DNA of 64,000 bases from Rubrivivax sp. (GTDB taxonomy: Bacteria; Pseudomonadota; Gammaproteobacteria; Burkholderiales; Burkholderiaceae). Every line of letters starts with the position of its first letter. The stretch's first letter is position 1. A model generated the notes under the pieces. The model did not search any database. It saw only the letters and a list, made by a program, of their open reading frames with translations, and was not told the DNA's origin. A program made the translations under genes and the position numbers. The DNA lies in contig JAEUOZ010000006.1 of NCBI GenBank assembly GCA_016790225.1, positions 1 through 64,000 of the forward strand. The letters run 5' to 3'. This document shows, piece after piece, positions 44,626 to 54,111 of this stretch.

Positions 44626-44812
44626 GGCTGACGCTGAGGCCGTGGCCGTCGGACGACACAAAGACCCTTGATCGCGCACGGAGACGGCCCTTTGGCGCGT
44701 GAATAATCACACCCATAAATAGTATTTCTATCATTTGTAACCGGTGAAGATGCCAATCCGGTCCGCGAACCGGCAGCCCAGCTGATGAACCCGTGTCGGG
44801 CCTGCAAAGGTC
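44626..44812. other. AT-rich convergent intergenic region
   Basis: 187 bp between two convergent genes, markedly more AT-rich than its surroundings around 44701-44742. It contains a small hairpin CCGGT-CCGCGA-ACCGG (44758-44773). It was examined as a possible riboswitch or small RNA, but no known fold is recognised. It may simply hold terminators. Confidence 0.4.
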
Positions 44813-47374
44813 TCAAAGGTCGGGGGCGGGCTGCGGGCTGGCGGCGGCCGACGCCTGCGGTGCCCGCGGCAGGATCACGGTGAATACGGCTCCAGGCGCG
44901 CCCGGTTCGCCGCGGGGCGCGGCCGAACGGTTGGCCGCCAGGATCTGCCCGCCGTGCGCCCGCACGATGCTGCGCGCAATCGCCAGGCCCAGCCCGGTGC
45001 CCTGCAGCGCCGCCAGCGGGCGCGATGACTGCACGAAGGGCTCGAAGATGGATTCCAGCTCGTCCGGGTGCAGGCCGGGGCCTTCGTCAGCCACCCGCAG
45101 TTCGACCTGTTCGGGCAGGACCTCAAGGCTCAGCTCGATGCGGGCGCCATACGGCGACAGCCGGATCGCATTGGCCAGCAGGTTGCGCATCACCTGCTGC
45201 AGCCGCCCGCCGTCCACGGTCAGCCAGGTCGGCTGCGGCGGCAGCGCCAGCGGCAGCCTCAGTCCGCGCGCAGCGGCCAGCGGCGCGAGCTCGGCCACCA
45301 CCTCGCGCAACAGCGCCACCAGATCCTGCGGCGTCGTCTGCAGGCTGAAGCCCGGGCGATCGAGCCGGGACAAATCCAGCAGCTCGTTCACCAGCACCAG
45401 CATGCGATCACCGGCACGGTGGATCTCCTGGAACAGCTCGATGTCTCGCGGGCTCAGCAGGGCGCGGCGCGAGCCCAGATCGGAGAACCCCAGGATCGCC
45501 TGCAGCGGCGTGCGCAGTTCATGGCTGACATTGGCGATGAAGGCCGACTTGGCCTTGGACGCCCGCTCGGCCATGTCGCGCGCCTCGCGCGTGGCCCGCT
45601 CGGCCTCCCGGAACTGGCTCACATCCATGAAGGCGCCCAGAATGCCCTGCGGCTTGCCCTCCGGCCCCACGATCACCGCCTTGGAGATGGAGATGTCGCG
45701 CAGCTGGCCATCGGCGCGCAGCGCCTGGGCCTCGTAGTGCGCCTCGCCACCCTCGCTCATGAGCTGCCGATCCCTCTGGTCATGCAGCCGGGCGAGATCC
45801 GGCGCATGCGCCAGCGAAGCCAGCGTGCCCACCACCCGGTCGCGCGAGCGCCCGGTGAAGCTCTCCCAGGCGCGGTTGACCCGCACGTAGCGGTTCATCG
45901 TGTCCAGCACCACCATGGGCAGCGGATTGCTCTCGATCAAGGAGCCGTTGAAGGCCAGCTGCGCGCGCAGCTGGCGCTGCGTGGAGAGCAACTCGGTCAT
46001 GTCCACCGCGCTGCCGGCAAAGCCCAGCAGATGGCCGCGCTCGAAGAGCGGCACGACCGTCATCTCCAGCAGGCGGGTCTGGCCATCGGCGTCGACCATG
46101 GCGACCTCCGCGCGCTTGGCCAGGCCCTGGGCATCGGCCACGAACAGCGAAGCCACCAGTTCGCGCGAGGCGGGCGCCACCAGCTGCTCCAGCGGCCGGC
46201 CCAGCGCCTGCGCCAGCGGCAGCGCGTGGGCACGCGCCCAGCCGGCGTTCATCAGCTCCAGCAGGCCCCGGGCATCGGTGCGGAACAGCAGCTCGCGCAC
46301 GCTGGCAAACACGCCATCCAGCTCGCGAGCCCGTGCCGCCAGCGCCGCCTGCGCCGCATCCAGCGCCAGACGCGACTGTTCGCGTGCGCGCTGCGCGCGT
46401 GCCGCCGCCAGGGACAGCAGCACGATCAGCAGCGCAGCACTCACGCCGGCCACCACGAACCAGCGCACCCGCTCCACCGTGGCGCTGGTCACCGCCGCAT
46501 GGTCGATGTCCACCATCACGAACAGGGCATGCTGGCGCAGCGCGCGGAACGCGGCGAGCCGCTCGCCCATGCGCAAGCCCGGGCCGATCCACGATCCCTG
46601 CTCGCGGCCGGGCAGGTAGCGCTGCAGTGGCACCAGATCCATCAAGCGCTGCTGGGCCTGCAGGCCGGAGCTGTGCGTGGCAGCGAGAACCTGGCCGTCG
46701 AAATCGATCAGCGCTGCCGAGCGCCGCGTGTCGCGCAGCGTCTGCTCCTGGAAGTTGGCGAAGAGGTCCGGGTTCAGCAGGGCCACCACCAGCCAGGCGG
46801 GACGATCACCGCGCTGCACCAGCTGCAGCACCGGCATCACACCCAGGCCCTGCGGCCCCGACGTTGGCGTGCCCACCAGCGGCAGGCCGCGACCGGCCAG
46901 GTAGGGCCGCAGCTCCACCTTGCCCGCCGCGGGCAGCAGCCCCAGCTGGCGCAGATCGACGCGTGTGCCGCTGTCCACCGTACCGGCGCCGGCCAGCACG
47001 CTTCCTTCGCCATCCAGCACCGCCAGCGCCCGCAGCCCTGACTGGTTGGCCAGGGTCTGGCGCACTGCGCTGGCCAGCTCGGCCGGCGCCATGCCGTCAT
47101 CGCGCAGCAGCAGATCGGCCAGGGCCGAGGTCGCCTGGCCGGCGCCATCGATCACGCGCGTGGCATGGTCTTCCAGCACGCGCGCCAGCAGTTCGTGACG
47201 CTCCAGCGCCCTGGAACGGTCTTCGCGGAACTGGTACCAGACCAGGGCCACGACGGAGGCCAGCAGGGCCAGGGCGAGCAGGCTGCCCGCCAGCCCGAGC
47301 ATCCGGCTGGAGGCGAAATCGCCGCGCGGGTCGGCGGTTTCCAGCGGGTCTGGGGCGCTGACCACCGCGCTCAC
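44813..47374 (-). CDS. PAS-domain sensor histidine kinase
   Basis: 853 residues. Membrane helix near 24-46, a periplasmic sensor domain of the dCache kind (about 50-300), second membrane helix near 305-328, two PAS domains (about 355-475 and 485-600), then HisKA with phospho-acceptor His in NVSHELRTPLQAI near residue 620 and HATPase with LLANAIRLSPYG, VADEGPGL and GTGLGLAI. There is no receiver domain. GTG 47374 overlaps the stop of the solute-binding protein gene (GTGA), so the two are coupled and the binding protein may feed the sensor. The cognate regulators are probably the two divergent genes to the right. Confidence 0.88.
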   Translation of the reverse strand: MSAVVSAPDPLETADPRGDFASSRMLGLAGSLLALALLASVVALVWYQFREDRSRALERHELLARVLEDHATRVIDGAGQATSALADLLLRDDGMAPAELASAVRQTLANQSGLRALAVLDGEGSVLAGAGTVDSGTRVDLRQLGLLPAAGKVELRPYLAGRGLPLVGTPTSGPQGLGVMPVLQLVQRGDRPAWLVVALLNPDLFANFQEQTLRDTRRSAALIDFDGQVLAATHSSGLQAQQRLMDLVPLQRYLPGREQGSWIGPGLRMGERLAAFRALRQHALFVMVDIDHAAVTSATVERVRWFVVAGVSAALLIVLLSLAAARAQRAREQSRLALDAAQAALAARARELDGVFASVRELLFRTDARGLLELMNAGWARAHALPLAQALGRPLEQLVAPASRELVASLFVADAQGLAKRAEVAMVDADGQTRLLEMTVVPLFERGHLLGFAGSAVDMTELLSTQRQLRAQLAFNGSLIESNPLPMVVLDTMNRYVRVNRAWESFTGRSRDRVVGTLASLAHAPDLARLHDQRDRQLMSEGGEAHYEAQALRADGQLRDISISKAVIVGPEGKPQGILGAFMDVSQFREAERATREARDMAERASKAKSAFIANVSHELRTPLQAILGFSDLGSRRALLSPRDIELFQEIHRAGDRMLVLVNELLDLSRLDRPGFSLQTTPQDLVALLREVVAELAPLAAARGLRLPLALPPQPTWLTVDGGRLQQVMRNLLANAIRLSPYGARIELSLEVLPEQVELRVADEGPGLHPDELESIFEPFVQSSRPLAALQGTGLGLAIARSIVRAHGGQILAANRSAAPRGEPGAPGAVFTVILPRAPQASAAASPQPAPDL

Positions 47375-48210
47375 GGAAGCCTCAAGATCGGCAGCAGGCC
47401 ATGGCGTTCGGCGGCGGCGCGCAGCCGGCCGTCTGCCTGCACGCGGGCCACGAAGCGGTCCACCTCCGCCCACCAGACCTCGTCACCCGGGCGCACCGCA
47501 TAGGCATAGGGCAGCACATGGAACGGCGCGGGCGGTTCGATCAGGACGGCCCAGTCGGCGTTGTCCAGCAGCCGACGGCTGTAGGGATAGTCGGTCATGA
47601 AGACGTCGATGCGGCCGGCCTGCAGCTCGCGCTCACGCGTGTCGGGAGACGAAACGCTGACCAGCCTGGCATGGCGCAGTCGCGCCTTCATCACGGGCTC
47701 CATGAAGGTCCCGGCCGCGACGCCCACGGCCACGCCCGGCTGATCGATGTCCTGCCAGCGCCGGATCACGCGGTTGGAGCGCGTGGTGACGGCGTAGATG
47801 TCGCTCTGCAGATAGGGGCGCGTGAAGCGCAGCGAGGCCTCGCGCTGCGGCAGCACGCCCACGGCGAACATCGCCACGTCGCAGCGCTTGGCGCGCAGAT
47901 CATCGATCAGCCGCGTGAAGGAGGAATCGACCGTCTCCAGGCGCACGCCCAGATCGCGCGCAAAGGCTCCAGCCAGGTCGATGTCGATGCCGGACAGCCG
48001 CCCGGTGCGCGGGTCGCGGTAGGTGACGCCGTAGTAATCGGGCCAGATGCATACACGCACCGCTTCAGCCGCACGTACCCGATGCAGCACCGAGCCGCCC
48101 CAGGCTGGTGCATACGCCGCGATCAGGCCCAGCGCAGCCAGCCACCCGGCGCACGCCCGCCTCCCGCGCCCACGAAGTCGACCGTCAGTCAAGTCGCGCA
48201 TTTTTCGCAT
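47371..48210 (-). CDS. Family-3 periplasmic solute-binding protein
   Basis: 279 residues. Basic N terminus and hydrophobic segment (GWLAALGLIAAYAPAWG) form a signal peptide. The mature part is of the amino-acid-binding type: GRLSGIDIDLAGAFARDLGV, LRAKRCDVAMFAVGVLPQRE, RFTRPYLQSDIYAV and AVGVAAGTFMEPVM. No transporter permease is next to it; instead the histidine kinase gene overlaps its 3' end. It probably presents a ligand to the kinase sensor domain. Start ATG 48210, with ATG 48201 as an alternative. Confidence 0.85.
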   Translation of the reverse strand: MRKMRDLTDGRLRGRGRRACAGWLAALGLIAAYAPAWGGSVLHRVRAAEAVRVCIWPDYYGVTYRDPRTGRLSGIDIDLAGAFARDLGVRLETVDSSFTRLIDDLRAKRCDVAMFAVGVLPQREASLRFTRPYLQSDIYAVTTRSNRVIRRWQDIDQPGVAVGVAAGTFMEPVMKARLRHARLVSVSSPDTRERELQAGRIDVFMTDYPYSRRLLDNADWAVLIEPPAPFHVLPYAYAVRPGDEVWWAEVDRFVARVQADGRLRAAAERHGLLPILRLP

Positions 48211-48265
48211 TTATAGCTTTTGAAAGCGGCTGGTGGCTCGGGGGTCAATTCGGCAGAATTGGCGA

Positions 48266-48907
48266 ATGGTCATTTCACCGCCCAACGACGACCTCTCGTC
48301 GGACAACTGCTCCACCATCGAGGCGGCGCGGATGCTGGGCCTGGCCGTGCGTTCGGTCCAGCTGATGGTGGACCGCGGGGAGCTGGAGGCCTGGAAGACG
48401 CCCGGCGGCCATCGCCGCATCTCGCGCGCCTCGCTGCGAGCCTGGATCGATCGCCGCGGGCAGACGGGCAGCGCGGCACCGCCGCAAACGTCGGACCCCA
48501 TCCTGCGCGAAGGCCGGCCGCCCCGCGTGCTGCTGATCGAGGATTCGGCGCACTACCAGAACCTGGTGGGGCTGCTGGTGCGCCAGGCCCTGCCCCAGGT
48601 GGAACTGCATGTGGCCGAAGACGGCATCGCCGGCCTGGCAATGGCCGGCAAGCTGGATCCCGAGCTGCTGATCATCGACATCCTGCTGCCGGGCATCGAC
48701 GGAGCGACGCTGATCGCCAGTCTGCGCTCGCACCAGCAGTTCCAGCGCATGTCGCTGATGGTGGTGACCTCGCTCGAGGGCAGCCAGCGCGACCCCTATG
48801 CCTTCGCGCTGCAGGGCCTGCCGGTGGTGCACAAGACGCGCCTGGTGGCCGAGCTGCCGCGCCTGCTGGAGCGCTGGCACCTGGGTCTGCCCAGACGCGG
48901 TGGCTGA
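48266..48907 (+). CDS. Response regulator with N-terminal excisionase-like HTH and receiver domain
   Basis: 213 residues. Residues about 10-65 form a MerR/excisionase-type helix-turn-helix (CSTIEAARMLGLAVRSVQLM, TPGGHRRISRASLRAWI). A receiver domain follows about 85-205 with VLLIEDS, phospho-acceptor Asp in LLIIDILLPGIDG, and a Lys in VVHKTRL. The order HTH then REC is the reverse of most regulators. ATG 48266 is chosen, eleven codons inside a longer frame. Divergent from the binding-protein/kinase operon, hence its likely partner. Confidence 0.85.
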   Translation: MVISPPNDDLSSDNCSTIEAARMLGLAVRSVQLMVDRGELEAWKTPGGHRRISRASLRAWIDRRGQTGSAAPPQTSDPILREGRPPRVLLIEDSAHYQNLVGLLVRQALPQVELHVAEDGIAGLAMAGKLDPELLIIDILLPGIDGATLIASLRSHQQFQRMSLMVVTSLEGSQRDPYAFALQGLPVVHKTRLVAELPRLLERWHLGLPRRGG

Positions 48908-48922
48908 AGACCCGCGTTGGAC

Positions 48923-49747
48923 ATGACGCCGGCGCTGCCGCGCGTGCTGCTGGTGGAGGACGATGCAGCCATCCGCCACTTCGTCAGCCTGAGCCTGGAA
49001 ACGCTGGCGCTGGAGCTGCACAGCTGCGGCTCGCTTGAACAGGCGCGTGAGGCGCTGCGCAGCGGGCCGTTTGCCCTGGTGCTGCTGGATCTGATGCTGC
49101 CCGATGGCTCCGGCCTGGAGCTGCTGCCGCCGGCCCTCGCGACGCCGGGTGGAGCCGCCACGAAGTGGGTGGTCTTCAGCGCCGGCCTGACGCCCGAGCC
49201 GGAGCAAGGCCTGCGGGCTCTCGGCGTGTGGGCGCTGCTGCGCAAGCCGGTGAGCGTGGACATCCTGCGCAGCTGCGTGGCGCAGGCCCTGGCCGAGGCG
49301 CCTGACTGCCCGGGCGCGGACACGGTCCTCCCGGCTCCCGAAGCGTCCGACCAGGACGTCGACGCCCGGGCTGACGCGGCCTTGCCGCAAGCCGAGGGCT
49401 ACACGCCCGAAGGCCTTTTCGACGATGGCTCCGACCCCGCTGAGCGCGCGGCAGTGCAGGCCTACTTCGAAGGCGACAGGGCCTTGTTCGAGTTGATGAA
49501 GCGCAGCACGCTCCCGCGTCTGGAGGCGGATCGGCGCAGCGGCGATGCCGCCTGGGCGCGCAGTGATGCCGCGGCGCTGCGGCGGCTGGCGCACAGCCTG
49601 AAATCGGTGATGCGCCTGATCGGCCGACCGCAGGCGGCCCTTCTCGCGCAGCGGCTTGAAATGGCAGCGCAGCACGGCACGCGCGACGAGGTGGCCGAAG
49701 CCTGGGCCCTGCTGCGCCCTTGCCTGGGCGGCGCGCAAGACACCTGA
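48923..49747 (+). CDS. REC-Hpt signalling protein
   Basis: 274 residues. N-terminal receiver domain (VLLVEDDAAIRHFV, Asp in LVLLDLMLPDGSG, Lys in LLRKPVSVD), an acidic linker, and a C-terminal Hpt domain with phospho-acceptor His in LRRLAHSLKSVMRLIG. It could relay phosphate between the kinase and the HTH-REC protein encoded 15 bp upstream. ATG 48923 is preferred; TTG 48917 is in frame just before. Confidence 0.85.
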   Translation: MTPALPRVLLVEDDAAIRHFVSLSLETLALELHSCGSLEQAREALRSGPFALVLLDLMLPDGSGLELLPPALATPGGAATKWVVFSAGLTPEPEQGLRALGVWALLRKPVSVDILRSCVAQALAEAPDCPGADTVLPAPEASDQDVDARADAALPQAEGYTPEGLFDDGSDPAERAAVQAYFEGDRALFELMKRSTLPRLEADRRSGDAAWARSDAAALRRLAHSLKSVMRLIGRPQAALLAQRLEMAAQHGTRDEVAEAWALLRPCLGGAQDT

Positions 49748-49812
49748 CGACAGATCGGCCATGCGCCCCGCAGGGGCCGGCAGCCGCAGGCAGCCCTCCA
49801 CGCCCGGCGCCG

Positions 49813-50502
49813 TCAGGCCGCAGCCATGCCGTGGCGGGACTTGGCCGCCGCCGTCGCATCACTGGCCAGAAAGCGCAGCAGGCCCAGCGTCGCTTCGGGC
49901 CGCGTGCTGCTGCTGCACAGGCCGGCAGAGAACACCGTCTCGGCCTGGATCTGGGGCGGCAGCGGGCCGACCACGCTGATGCCCGGCTGGTTCAGCAGTT
50001 CGCTGAGCTGCTGGAAGCCCAGCGCCACGCGCCCTTCGGCCACCAGGCTGCCAACCGGCACGCCGGGCGGCGCCTGCACCGTGCGTTCGCGCACGGCCGC
50101 GGCAATTCCCCAACGTTCGAAAAGATGCAGCAGGTGCGTGCCGCTGGGGCCGGTGGAATAGCCCACGCTGGAGGCGGCCAGCACGGCCGCGCGCACCGCC
50201 AGTTCGCTGCCGATGTCCGGCCGGGGCGTGCCTTCGCGCACGGCGATGGCGATGCCCGAACGCGCCACGTCGCAGCGGCTGCCCGCCACCACACGACCGG
50301 CCGCGATGAGCTGCTCGATCGCGGCCGAGGCCAGCACGACGGCGTCGAAGGCTTCGCCGGCCAGCACGCGGCGTGCCGCATCCACGCCGCCCACGGATTC
50401 CTGCAGCACCGATGCACCGCCTTCGGCCCGGTGCTGCGCCAGGAGTTCGGCCAGCAGCTGGCGCGTGGCCATGGACGAAATGAGTCGGAGTTCGGTGGAC
50501 AT
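49813..50502 (-). CDS. Cytoplasmic substrate-binding-fold protein (ModA-like)
   Basis: 229 residues with features of the PBP2 fold of molybdate/tungstate-binding type (FDAVVLASAAIEQLIAAG, GIAIAVREGTPRPDIG, GSLVAEGRVALGFQQLSEL) but no signal peptide. It would stay in the cytoplasm, so it may be a ligand sensor or a decayed transporter component. ATG 50502 is used; the frame runs to 50520. Divergent from the nitroreductase gene with a 127-bp spacer that should hold both promoters. Confidence 0.7.
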   Translation of the reverse strand: MSTELRLISSMATRQLLAELLAQHRAEGGASVLQESVGGVDAARRVLAGEAFDAVVLASAAIEQLIAAGRVVAGSRCDVARSGIAIAVREGTPRPDIGSELAVRAAVLAASSVGYSTGPSGTHLLHLFERWGIAAAVRERTVQAPPGVPVGSLVAEGRVALGFQQLSELLNQPGISVVGPLPPQIQAETVFSAGLCSSSTRPEATLGLLRFLASDATAAAKSRHGMAAA

Positions 50503-50629
50503 GGTGGCGCTCTCCCGCACGGTGCGAGCTTAAGCGATCGCACAGGCACGGCCGCACCGCACAAGCCCGCTGCGCGGGACGCGGCGCCCGCGGCATCATG
50601 CAGGCCTGTCCCAGCCCGAGAAGAAGCCC

Positions 50630-51370
50630 ATGAGCCTGCACGACCGTCCCTATGCCCTCAACGCCCCGGTGGCCGATCCCGCCAGCGTGGACGCGGCCAT
50701 CCTCTCGCGCGGTTCGGTGCGCGGCTTCCTGCCCACGCCCGTGCCGCGCGCCACGATCGAGCACCTGCTGATGCTCGCGGGCCAGGCGCCTTCGGGCACG
50801 AATACCCAGCCCTGGCGCGTCTATGTGGCCAGCGGCGAACAGCGTGAGCGCATCGAGCGCGAAGTCTGCGCCGCGCACGATGCGGCCCGCGCCGCCGCGG
50901 CCAGCGGTGCCGCAGCGATGGTGACGGAGGAATACGACTACTACCCCACGCAGTGGTTCGACCCCTATCTGGCAAGGCGCCGCGAAAACGGCTGGGGCCT
51001 GTACGGCACGCTGGGCATCGGCAAGGCGGACAAGGACGCCATGCACGCCCAGCACCAGGCGAATTTCCGCTTCTTCGGCGCACCCGTGGGCCTGTTCTTC
51101 ACGGTGGACCGCCGCCTGGGCCGCGGATCGCTGGTGGACATGGGCATGTTCCTGCAGACCCTCATGATCGCCGCCCGCGCGCACGGACTGGATACCTGCC
51201 CGCAGGCCGCCTGGAATACCTTCGGCGGCCTGGTGCGGCAGCTCATCGGTGCGGGCGAGCACGAGATGCTGGTCTGCGGCATGTCGCTGGGCCATGTGGA
51301 TGCCGAAGCCCGCGCCAACCGCTTCCGTGCCACGCGCGAGCCGGTGGAGAGCTTCACCCGCTGGCTGTGA
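50630..51370 (+). CDS. Nitroreductase-family FMN oxidoreductase
   Basis: 246 residues. FMN-binding segments: SRGSVRGFLPTPVP at the N terminus, GQAPSGTNTQPWRVYV, a WFDPYLARRRENGWGLYGTL segment, and LDTCPQAAWNTFGG near the C terminus. Reduces nitro compounds or quinones with NAD(P)H. ATG 50630 follows AGAAG about 5 nt upstream. Physiological substrate not indicated. Confidence 0.85.
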   Translation: MSLHDRPYALNAPVADPASVDAAILSRGSVRGFLPTPVPRATIEHLLMLAGQAPSGTNTQPWRVYVASGEQRERIEREVCAAHDAARAAAASGAAAMVTEEYDYYPTQWFDPYLARRRENGWGLYGTLGIGKADKDAMHAQHQANFRFFGAPVGLFFTVDRRLGRGSLVDMGMFLQTLMIAARAHGLDTCPQAAWNTFGGLVRQLIGAGEHEMLVCGMSLGHVDAEARANRFRATREPVESFTRWL

Positions 51371-51473
51371 TCGCAGGCAAGCGCGCCGGTCACCGGGTCC
51401 GTGCGCAGCAGCGGGGATCCAACACGCCGGCATCGCGGCCGCCGTCTTGTGCGCACCTCCAAGCCCAGGAATC

Positions 51474-52451
51474 ATGAACCGACGCCACGTCCTGATGACC
51501 CTCACGCCACCCTCTCTGGCCCTGACGCTGCCCACGCTGGGAGGCTGCCAGCTCGCCCCGGGCGCCGCAGTCAGCGCACCGGCGGCAGCGGCGGCACCGG
51601 CCAGCACGAGCCCGCTGCCCCGCGCCCGACTCGGCCGTCTGGAGCGGATGGACCGCTTCGCCTCGCGGCATGTGGATCCGCGGCCGGTGGATGTCTGGCT
51701 GCCGCCCGGCTATGACGGCCAGCGGCCGCACGCGGTGCTCTACATGCATGACGGCCAGATGGTGTTCGATGCCGACACCACGTGGAACCGCCAGGCCTGG
51801 GAAGCCGATGTGGTGGCGGCGCCGCTGATCGCCGCGGGTCGCCTGCGCGACTTCATCATCGTGGCCCCGCACAACAACGGCGCGCGCCGGCACGCGGAGT
51901 TCTATCCGCAGAAGTTCCTGCCGCACCTGCCGCCGGCGGTGCGCACCGAATTCAGCGCGCGCGCGCTGCAGGATCGGCCGGCGAGTGATGCCTACCTGCG
52001 CTTCCTGGTGGAAGAACTCAAGCCGGCGATCGATGCCCGCTACCGCACACGTCCCGGCCGGGAGGACACCGTCCTGCTGGGCTCCAGCATGGGCGGATTG
52101 ATCTCGGTCTACGGCCTGCTGGAGCATCCGCAGGTCTTCGGCGCCGCCGCTGCCCTGTCGGTGCACTGGATTGCGATCCGCGAGGCCAATGAGCCCTTCC
52201 CGGCTGCGGCGCTGGCCTATCTGAAGGAGCGCCTGCCGCCGCCGGGCGGCCTGCGCCTCTACCAGGACCGGGGCACGACGCAGCTGGACGCCCAGTATGC
52301 GCAAGCCCAGCAGCGCATCGACAGCCTGCTGCAAGAGCGCGGCTTCGGACCGCCGCAGGTGGTCTCGCGCGTCTTCGAGGGCACGGGCCACAACGAGCGC
52401 GACTGGCACGCGCGCCTGGGCATTCCGCTGGAATTCCTGCTGGGTCGCTGA
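51474..52451 (+). CDS. Exported alpha/beta hydrolase (Fes/IroE-like esterase fold)
   Basis: 325 residues. A signal with LGGCQ at Cys 25 suggests a lipoprotein or TAT-like leader (MNRRHVLMT). The hydrolase part has VDVWLPPGYDGQRP, MHDGQMVFD, nucleophile GSSMGGLIS near residue 205 and GTGHNERDWHARL with the His. Similar to enterochelin-esterase-like and carbohydrate-ester hydrolases. No siderophore genes are near, so the substrate is open. Confidence 0.8.
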   Translation: MNRRHVLMTLTPPSLALTLPTLGGCQLAPGAAVSAPAAAAAPASTSPLPRARLGRLERMDRFASRHVDPRPVDVWLPPGYDGQRPHAVLYMHDGQMVFDADTTWNRQAWEADVVAAPLIAAGRLRDFIIVAPHNNGARRHAEFYPQKFLPHLPPAVRTEFSARALQDRPASDAYLRFLVEELKPAIDARYRTRPGREDTVLLGSSMGGLISVYGLLEHPQVFGAAAALSVHWIAIREANEPFPAAALAYLKERLPPPGGLRLYQDRGTTQLDAQYAQAQQRIDSLLQERGFGPPQVVSRVFEGTGHNERDWHARLGIPLEFLLGR

Positions 52452-52517
52452 GGCGCGCGCGGTCGTCAAGCCGCGGGCGCTGCTTCCGGCCTCGGTGACC
52501 GGATCTCAGGACAAAGG

Positions 52518-54074
52518 TCAGCCGAGCTGCGGCTGGACGCGGAAGCGTTCCACCGCCTGCGCAAGCTGCTGAGCCTGCTGTTTCAGGCTCTGGGCCGCGG
52601 CGGCACTCTCCTGCACCAGCGCCGCGTTGTGCTGCGTGCCTTCGTCCATGCGGCTCACCGCTTCGCCCACCTGCGCGACGCCGGCGCTCTGTTCCTGGCT
52701 GGCTCGCGTGATTTCGCCCACGATGGTGCTGACCCGCTGGATGGAATCGACGATGTCCTGCATGGCCCGGCCGGCCCGGTCGGCCTGCTGGGAGCCGGTC
52801 TCCACGCGCTCCACGCTGGCCTGGATCAGACCCTTGATCTCGCGCGCGGCATCGGCGCTGCGCTTGGCCAGGCTGCGCACCTCCGCGGCGACGACGGCAA
52901 AGCCGCGCCCTTGCTCACCCGCGCGGGCCGCCTCGACGGCCGCGTTGAGCGCCAGGATGTTGGTCTGGAACGCGATGCTGTCGATGACGCCCGTGATGTC
53001 GGCAATGCGGCGGCTGCTGTCGTTGATGGCCCGCATGGTCTGCACGACATCGCCCACGACCTGACCGCCGGACTGCGCCGTGGACGAAGCGCCCTGCGCC
53101 ATCCGGTGCGCCTCCTGCGCATGCTCGGCCGTCTGGCGCACCGTGCTGCCCAGCTGTTCCATGGACGAGGCGGTCTGCTGCAGCGCGGCTGCCTGCTGCT
53201 CGGTGCGCTGCGAAAGATCCTGGTTGCCCTGCGCGATCTGCGCACTGGCCGTGGCCACGCTCTCGCTGCCTCGGCGCACGTCGTCGATCACCGAACCCAG
53301 GGTCGTGCTCATCTGGTTCATGGCCCTGAGCAGCTGCGCGGCCTCGTCGCGCCCCGCCGCTTCCTCGCGATGCGACAGATCGCCATCGCCCACACGACGC
53401 GCCATGGCCACGGCCTGCGCCAGCGGCCGCGTGACGCTGCCCACGATGGCGGCCGCCGCCAGCAGCGCCAGCAACATGCCCGCAGCGCCCACCGCCAGCG
53501 CGATGACCCGCGCCCTGGCCAGCAGCGCACCCACCTGCGTCTCGGCCTCGGTGGCGCGCTGCTGTTGTCGTTCGTTGAGCTGCTGCAGCGCGGCGAAGAA
53601 GGGCGTCATCATCGGCGTCATCTCTTCGTCGGCGGCAAACGCGGCCTCGGTCTGCTTGCCGGCCTGCACCATGCCGGCAATGCGCTTGACGCCGGCGTGG
53701 TACGTGGTGTGCCGTTTGCGGATGTCTTCGATCAAGGCCTGATCCTCGGTACCGGCATAACGGGACGCGAGTTCGCCCAGGCGGCTGATGATCGTGCCGT
53801 TGCGCTGCTCCAGGCCCTGCGCCAGCTGCTTCTGCTGGGTTTCGCTGGGGGAGACCAGCATCTGCAGGCTGTCGATGGCGTTCTGCTTGGCCAGGGCCTG
53901 GATCTCGCCGGCCTGGGCCAGCAACGCGCGGCTCTGGGCCGCCGCGGCCGCCTGATCGGCCACGCGCAGGCGGCTGATCTCGAAGGCGCCGACGCTGAGC
54001 GCGAGTGCGGCCACGGCAGCCCCGAAACCCAACCAGACGCGCGGCCCGATGGGCAATTGGCGCAAGCCCGACAT
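52518..54074 (-). CDS. Methyl-accepting chemotaxis protein
   Basis: 518 residues. Membrane helices near 13-32 and 190-212 flank a periplasmic four-helix bundle sensor (4HB_MCP-like). A HAMP domain follows ([20 protein letters not shown]), then the signalling domain with the conserved tip [20 protein letters not shown]. The C terminus lacks an obvious pentapeptide tether. It starts 37 bp after the stop of the small periplasmic protein gene, so the two are probably cotranscribed. Confidence 0.9.
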   Translation of the reverse strand: MSGLRQLPIGPRVWLGFGAAVAALALSVGAFEISRLRVADQAAAAAQSRALLAQAGEIQALAKQNAIDSLQMLVSPSETQQKQLAQGLEQRNGTIISRLGELASRYAGTEDQALIEDIRKRHTTYHAGVKRIAGMVQAGKQTEAAFAADEEMTPMMTPFFAALQQLNERQQQRATEAETQVGALLARARVIALAVGAAGMLLALLAAAAIVGSVTRPLAQAVAMARRVGDGDLSHREEAAGRDEAAQLLRAMNQMSTTLGSVIDDVRRGSESVATASAQIAQGNQDLSQRTEQQAAALQQTASSMEQLGSTVRQTAEHAQEAHRMAQGASSTAQSGGQVVGDVVQTMRAINDSSRRIADITGVIDSIAFQTNILALNAAVEAARAGEQGRGFAVVAAEVRSLAKRSADAAREIKGLIQASVERVETGSQQADRAGRAMQDIVDSIQRVSTIVGEITRASQEQSAGVAQVGEAVSRMDEGTQHNAALVQESAAAAQSLKQQAQQLAQAVERFRVQPQLG

Positions 54075-54111
54075 GGCAGTCCTCCTCAGGATCGGTGGAT
54101 GACGGCTGACA

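Noticed and set aside
44700..44800. Possible riboswitch or small RNA in the AT-rich gap
   Set aside because: A short hairpin is present, but it lies downstream of both flanking genes and no known riboswitch core could be recognised.
45068..47041. 657-codon plus-strand frame opposite the histidine kinase
   Set aside because: His/Gln/Arg-rich antisense shadow; the kinase domains on the other strand are unambiguous.
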